From Candidatus Baldrarchaeota archaeon (lineage in GTDB: Archaea; Asgardarchaeota; Baldrarchaeia; Baldrarchaeales; DXJG01): a stretch of DNA of 8,743 nucleotides. Position numbers and translations under genes: made by a program. The stretch lies in NCBI GenBank assembly GCA_030587435.1, contig JAUQZC010000074.1, forward strand, positions 1 to 8,743, in the 5' to 3' direction. The notes beneath the pieces are model-generated. The model searched no databases and had not been told where the DNA came from. It worked only from the letters and a program-made list of their open reading frames with translations. Shown here in pieces: positions 6,554 through 8,743 of the stretch (position 1 is the first letter of the stretch; every line of letters starts with the position of its first letter).

Positions 6554-6934
6554 ATGAAAACACTCAGAACACCGCGAAACCTAAGAAAACTAATAGAACA
6601 AATCTTCCGACACTACAATAGGAAAACAATAACCAGAGAAGAGTTTCTAGGCTACCTTCAAGAACAAGGCTACACGCGGGAACAAGCAATAGAGATCTAC
6701 AAACGGGCGGCAAAAGAGAAAATAATAGACACAGGAATCATAGCCGACGTAGACGAACAAGGACACATAACAAAAAAGACAATCGTAGTAGAATACATGA
6801 CCGAAGAAGACTGGGAAATTATAGAAGCCGTAAAAAGAGAAATAGAACAAGAAGAAGAACTAAAAAGAATACTACAAAAAGAACCAACAGAAGAAGAAAT
6901 AAAAAAGATACTAAAAGAGCTAAACCCCGAATAA
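6554..6934 (+). CDS. Small helix-rich protein, family A copy 2, with acidic C-terminal extension
   Basis: 126 residues. The first 75 match the product of the minus-strand gene at 4199-4471: RKLIEQIFRHYNRKTITREEF aligns with KKILKEVLEYYNAVRIPVKKF, GYLQEQGYTREQA with EYLMEKYGYTREEA, and a basic helix ending near IIDTG follows, then a beta-like stretch (KKTIVVEYM). Copy 1 lacks the highly charged helical tail of about 45 residues (EEDWEIIEAVKREIEQEEE and on to EEIKKILKELN), which could form a coiled coil. Winged-helix DNA binding is a reasonable guess for the core, not shown. The coding DNA is strongly A+C-rich. The related relic starts 34 nt after its stop, which suggests tandem duplication. 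Confidence 0.7.
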   Translation: MKTLRTPRNLRKLIEQIFRHYNRKTITREEFLGYLQEQGYTREQAIEIYKRAAKEKIIDTGIIADVDEQGHITKKTIVVEYMTEEDWEIIEAVKREIEQEEELKRILQKEPTEEEIKKILKELNPE

Positions 6935-6940
6935 ACCCCC

Positions 6941-6947
6941 TTATAAA
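6941..6947 (+). promoter_or_regulatory. TATA-like box in front of the decayed family A copy
   Basis: TTATAAA is centred 25 nt before the ATG at 6969. The promoter geometry therefore looks intact although the reading frame behind it is broken, suggesting recent decay or sequence errors. Confidence 0.45.
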
Positions 6948-6968
6948 CCCCAACGAACACCCCAAACG

Positions 6969-7204
6969 ATGAAAAATAAATAGAAAAAATCCTCAAAGAA
7001 GCCCTAAAACACCACCACACCAACGCACTACCACTAAAAAACTAGAAAATACCTAATAGAAAACACGGACCCACAAAAGAACAAGCAGAAAACCTCTGGC
7101 TAGAAGCCCTCAAATCAGGAATAACAGAAATAGCCATAGACGTCACAGACGACTACAAACCATACAACGTAATCACGCTAAAAACGAAGAAAAATATGAG
7201 ATAA
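6969..7204 (+). pseudogene. Decayed third copy of the small helix-rich family A
   Basis: ATG at 6969 gives MKNK and hits TAG at 6981. One base out of frame it becomes EKILKEALKHHHTNALPLKN, then a TAG at 7043-7045, then in the same frame GPTKEQAENLWLEALKSG and, further on, YNVITLKTKKN before TAA. This aligns with copy 1 (MKKILKEVLEYYNAV, GYTREEAKKFWLRACMLG, INVIRLK). Within the damaged middle, the other frames offer KKLE and YLIENTDP, which match KKFEEYLMEKYGYT, so several single bases seem to be missing from A runs. At least one frameshift and one stop must be repaired to obtain a product of about 78 residues. The similarity was read by eye but runs the length of the copy. Confidence 0.6.
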
Positions 7205-7560
7205 TAGGATAAACATAAGACAAAACCTCAAAAGAGAAAACAGCCCACAAATCCCAAACGCAAACCGAAGAAATATAGTAAAAGACGGAATACCTATTCA
7301 AAACTAGAATCAACAGTAAATTCCCCACCCCCAGATAATCTCTCAAAAATAAGCAAACACTCCCAACCCTACTATATCCATCTCGTTAAAATCCCTCGAG
7401 AAATACAACGACCATCACAATAAAGATACCCTAACTTCCCCCACGAGACCATCCACAATATAAAAACACAAAATAGAAAACCATCCAAATAACAAAATAT
7501 ACGAAAGAAGCCATAAAATACCTTAGGAGATTTAAATACCTCCAAGCAAAATATCTTAGG
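7205..7560 (+). other. A+C-rich gap without a supported gene
   Basis: This stretch of about 356 bases keeps the same A+C-rich plus-strand composition as the flanking genes and contains open frames of up to about 70 codons, but none has a start codon or recognisable protein. Because T is rare, stop codons are rare by chance, so open frames here mean little. It may be more decayed coding DNA. The last 30 bases hold the promoter of the PaREP1 gene. I see no RNA gene or repeat array. Confidence 0.4.
7531..7538 (+). promoter_or_regulatory. TATA-like box for the PaREP1 gene
   Basis: TTTAAATA lies about 34 nt (centre) before the ATG at 7568, which leaves a leader of roughly 5-10 nt that includes GGGAAGAAC. 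The near-repeat CCTTAGG / TCTTAGG flanks the box. Confidence 0.45.
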
Positions 7561-7567
7561 GAAGAAC

Positions 7568-7804
7568 ATGGAGACCATTTTAATCAGCGGCGTCATCGCC
7601 AAACGCCTCAAAAAAGAAGCTAAAAAACACAACCTAAGCAAAAAAGAATACTTACTTGAACTACTAACTCAAAACCTAGACCCCAAAAACAAGGCTAAAG
7701 AGTACATGAAAGCCTCAGAAGAACTACTAGCCGAAGCCGGAAAAGAGCTAGAAAAAGACAACGTAAGACAGGCAGCAGAAAAGTTTGGGGAGCAGCCGCA
7801 CTAG
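7568..7804 (+). CDS. PaREP1-family protein, N-terminal fragment before a frameshift
   Basis: 78 residues are read before TAG at 7802-7804. The sequence METILISGVIAKRLKKEAKK, then KEYLLELL, and finally EYMKASEELLAEAGKELEKDNVRQAAEKF is the typical PaREP1 N-terminal half: a short basic helix, then a long helix that ends ...DxRQAxEKxWGAA in the family. The last residues GEQPH are out of frame, and the family sequence WGAAALAVKAYA continues one base back. PaREP1 (Pyrobaculum aerophilum repeat family) is a multicopy archaeal family of unknown function; its helix pair recalls HEPN-type proteins. The simplest repair is one extra T or G in TTTGGGG at 7784-7790. Together with the next fragment this is one broken gene. 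Confidence 0.7.
   Translation: METILISGVIAKRLKKEAKKHNLSKKEYLLELLTQNLDPKNKAKEYMKASEELLAEAGKELEKDNVRQAAEKFGEQPH
7784..7790 (+). other. Frameshift site in the PaREP1 gene
   Basis: The homopolymer pair TTTGGGG is the junction between frames: AAG TTT GGG GAG leads to a stop, and AAG TT(T) TGG GGA GCA leads on through the conserved WGAAALAVKAYA. One base too few explains it. The local sequence does not fit a canonical -1 slippery heptamer in phase. Confidence 0.6.
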
Positions 7805-8268
7805 CAGTCAAGGCTTACGCATACTGGAAAAACGGCATGCGATTAACGAGCCACGGCCAACTCTGGGAATACAAGAGGAAAATAGAAAGCGAACTTGGAG
7901 AACGGGCGGGCGACGCGTGGGCGAGAGCAGTGGAAATGCACGTATGCTTCTACGAAAACTGGTGCAACAAAGACGACGTAGAAAAAGCACTAAAATCCAT
8001 CAAAAAACTAGTAAAAACCATAGCCCAAAAAAATACTCTAACACTCCCCCAAAGGAAAGTCCACCCGCTCACACATACTAACAGTAACCACCTGCTAGAG
8101 ACTATAACAGGCATTTACACCATATCTGCACTACTACTCAGGCCCATGACACTTATGACTTTACTTTCATTTATTGCGGCAAATCCTTTGGTAATCATTA
8201 CAAGCCTTATAACTTTCCTAATAACGGTATTATCATGGCATGTTTCTAAAAATCCAAATATAACATGA
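7786..8268 (+). CDS. PaREP1-family protein, C-terminal fragment, with hydrophobic tail
   Basis: The frame starting at the TGG codon at 7786 reads WGAAALAVKAYAYWKNGMRL, then TSHGQLWEYKRKI, AWARAVEMHVCFYENW and DDVEKALKSIKKLVKTI. These are the second half of a PaREP1 domain, where the family normally ends soon after. The first in-frame ATG is 7837, which would omit the WGAAALAVKAYA helix, so an independent start is unlikely to give a functional domain. Instead of stopping, the frame runs on about 80 residues through HTNSNHLLETITGIYTISAL into two hydrophobic segments (ALLLRPMTLMTLLSFIAANP and VIITSLITFLITVLSWHV). The DNA loses its A+C bias around 8090-8140, so the tail may come from different DNA joined by loss of the original stop. 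Confidence 0.6.
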   Translation, partial: WGAAALAVKAYAYWKNGMRLTSHGQLWEYKRKIESELGERAGDAWARAVEMHVCFYENWCNKDDVEKALKSIKKLVKTIAQKNTLTLPQRKVHPLTHTNSNHLLETITGIYTISALLLRPMTLMTLLSFIAANPLVIITSLITFLITVLSWHVSKNPNIT

Positions 8269-8380
8269 GAAAACATTTGAGTCACTAGAAACAAGCCTAA
8301 GAAACTACTTTAGAGAAAATTCAGACTATACTTAGCAAAGACAGAGAATAAAATATCAATGATAATAGCCATCAAAATAC
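8269..8380 (-). terminator. Possible T-rich terminator region downstream of EF-2
   Basis: Downstream of the EF-2 stop, the minus strand carries T-rich stretches (for example GATATTTTATTCTCTGTCTTTG around 8335-8360). Archaeal transcription commonly ends in such tracts. No stem-loop was found. The other strand here only follows the end of the PaREP1 reading frame. Confidence 0.25.
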
Positions 8381-8743
8381 TTAAGGACCGAGGAAGTCTT
8401 CAGGTCTAGGAATCCTCTTTGGCAGTCCCTTACGCTCCCTAATCTTCATAACCAAATCCAAGAGCATACCCGACGGAACCGGAGCCCAACGCGAGAACTC
8501 AGTACTCCAGAAGGCCCTGCCCTGCGTGGCGCTGCGCATATCATCCGCCAAGCCGAATGTCTCGCTAACCGGTATCTCACCCTTAACCCTCATTATCATG
8601 CCGTGCTGCTCCATGTTTAAAATCTTGCCTCTGCGCTTCGTAATCACGTTCAAAACACCGCTCAACTGCTCCTGCGGCACTTTAACGTCGATCTTCAAAA
8701 TCGGCTCCAAAAGAATCGGATCCGCGCTCAGGAAGGCGGCGTA
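8381..8743 (-). CDS. fusA: Elongation factor 2 (aEF-2), C-terminal part, cut by the right edge
   Basis: The frame is open to base 8743 and continues beyond it; about 120 codons are visible. It starts YAAFLSADPILLEPILKID, the entry into domain V of archaeal EF-2, followed by KVPQEQLSGVLNVITKRRGKI, MRVKGEIPVSETFGLADDMR, the highly conserved SATQGRAFWSTEFSRW and a C-terminus ending RPEDFLGP. EF-2 is the GTPase that moves tRNAs and mRNA through the ribosome after peptide bond formation. The GTP-binding domain and the diphthamide loop lie outside the window, apparently before this segment. There is no sign of damage, so this is a functional core gene that marks the right border of the accessory stretch. 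Its composition is more GC-rich than the neighbours. Confidence 0.95.
   Translation of the reverse strand, partial: YAAFLSADPILLEPILKIDVKVPQEQLSGVLNVITKRRGKILNMEQHGMIMRVKGEIPVSETFGLADDMRSATQGRAFWSTEFSRWAPVPSGMLLDLVMKIRERKGLPKRIPRPEDFLGP

Noticed and set aside
6697..7023. Minus-strand ORF of 108 codons rich in Ser, Phe and Ile
   Set aside because: It overlaps the family A gene and the relic, and its composition is that of the complement of A+C-rich coding DNA.
7208..7417. About 70 open codons without a start, Lys/Pro/Ser-rich
   Set aside because: T is so rare here that stops are rare by chance, and there is no start codon, promoter or family match.
7372..7641. Minus-strand 89-codon ORF across the gap before PaREP1
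   Set aside because: No recognisable protein and no good promoter. It overlaps the PaREP1 start and TATA box, and its length is expected where T is rare on the plus strand.

Overview
The window looks like the chromosome of a thermophilic archaeon, most likely a member of the Thermoproteota (Crenarchaeota). Four observations support this. The right edge holds the end of an archaeal-type elongation factor 2. A PaREP1-family gene is present, a family known mainly from Pyrobaculum, Thermofilum and relatives. Several genes have TATA-like boxes 24-34 nt before the start codon and little or no leader. The second gene of the one obvious operon starts inside the stop codon of the first (TAATG). No rRNA, tRNA, CRISPR array or complete insertion sequence was recognised.

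Layout. 1-1075 (minus): the membrane part of a FeoB-type ferrous iron transporter without its GTPase domain, broken by an in-frame TGA and a one-base frameshift. 1191-4183 (plus): a two-gene operon, with a two-domain protein (an N-terminal domain resembling tRNA-guanine transglycosylase/DpdA, then a calcineurin-like metallophosphoesterase) followed by a LAGLIDADG-like protein with an upstream helix-turn-helix. 4199-4471 (minus): a small helix-rich protein, convergent with the operon across a short hairpin. 4695-5101 (plus): a small two-TM protein whose N-terminal coding sequence seems cut off by two one-base shifts. 5193-6344 (plus): a divergent Nudix-domain protein. 6554-6934 (plus): a second member of the small helix-rich family, followed by a decayed third copy (6969-7204) that keeps a well-placed TATA box. 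7568-8268 (plus): a PaREP1-family gene split by a frameshift, with an unexpected hydrophobic tail. 8381-8743 (minus): the 3' end of the EF-2 gene.

Between the conserved flanks (FeoB and EF-2) the middle reads as an accessory or hypervariable island. It holds possible nucleic-acid-processing genes (TGT-like/phosphoesterase, homing-endonuclease-like), a small paralogous family, PaREP1 and several decaying genes. Two base-composition styles are interleaved. One is strikingly A+C-rich on the plus strand (about 2985-3725 and 6540-8080) and the other is ordinary AT-rich (about 3725-6400). The style changes inside the LAGLIDADG-like gene.

The best candidate for something undescribed is the TGT-like/phosphoesterase fusion translationally coupled to a LAGLIDADG-like protein. 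The second is the small helix-rich family present as two intact genes and one pseudogene. Several lesions sit in homopolymers, so assembly error must be excluded before these genes are called dead. All functional calls come from reading motifs by eye; no database search was possible.
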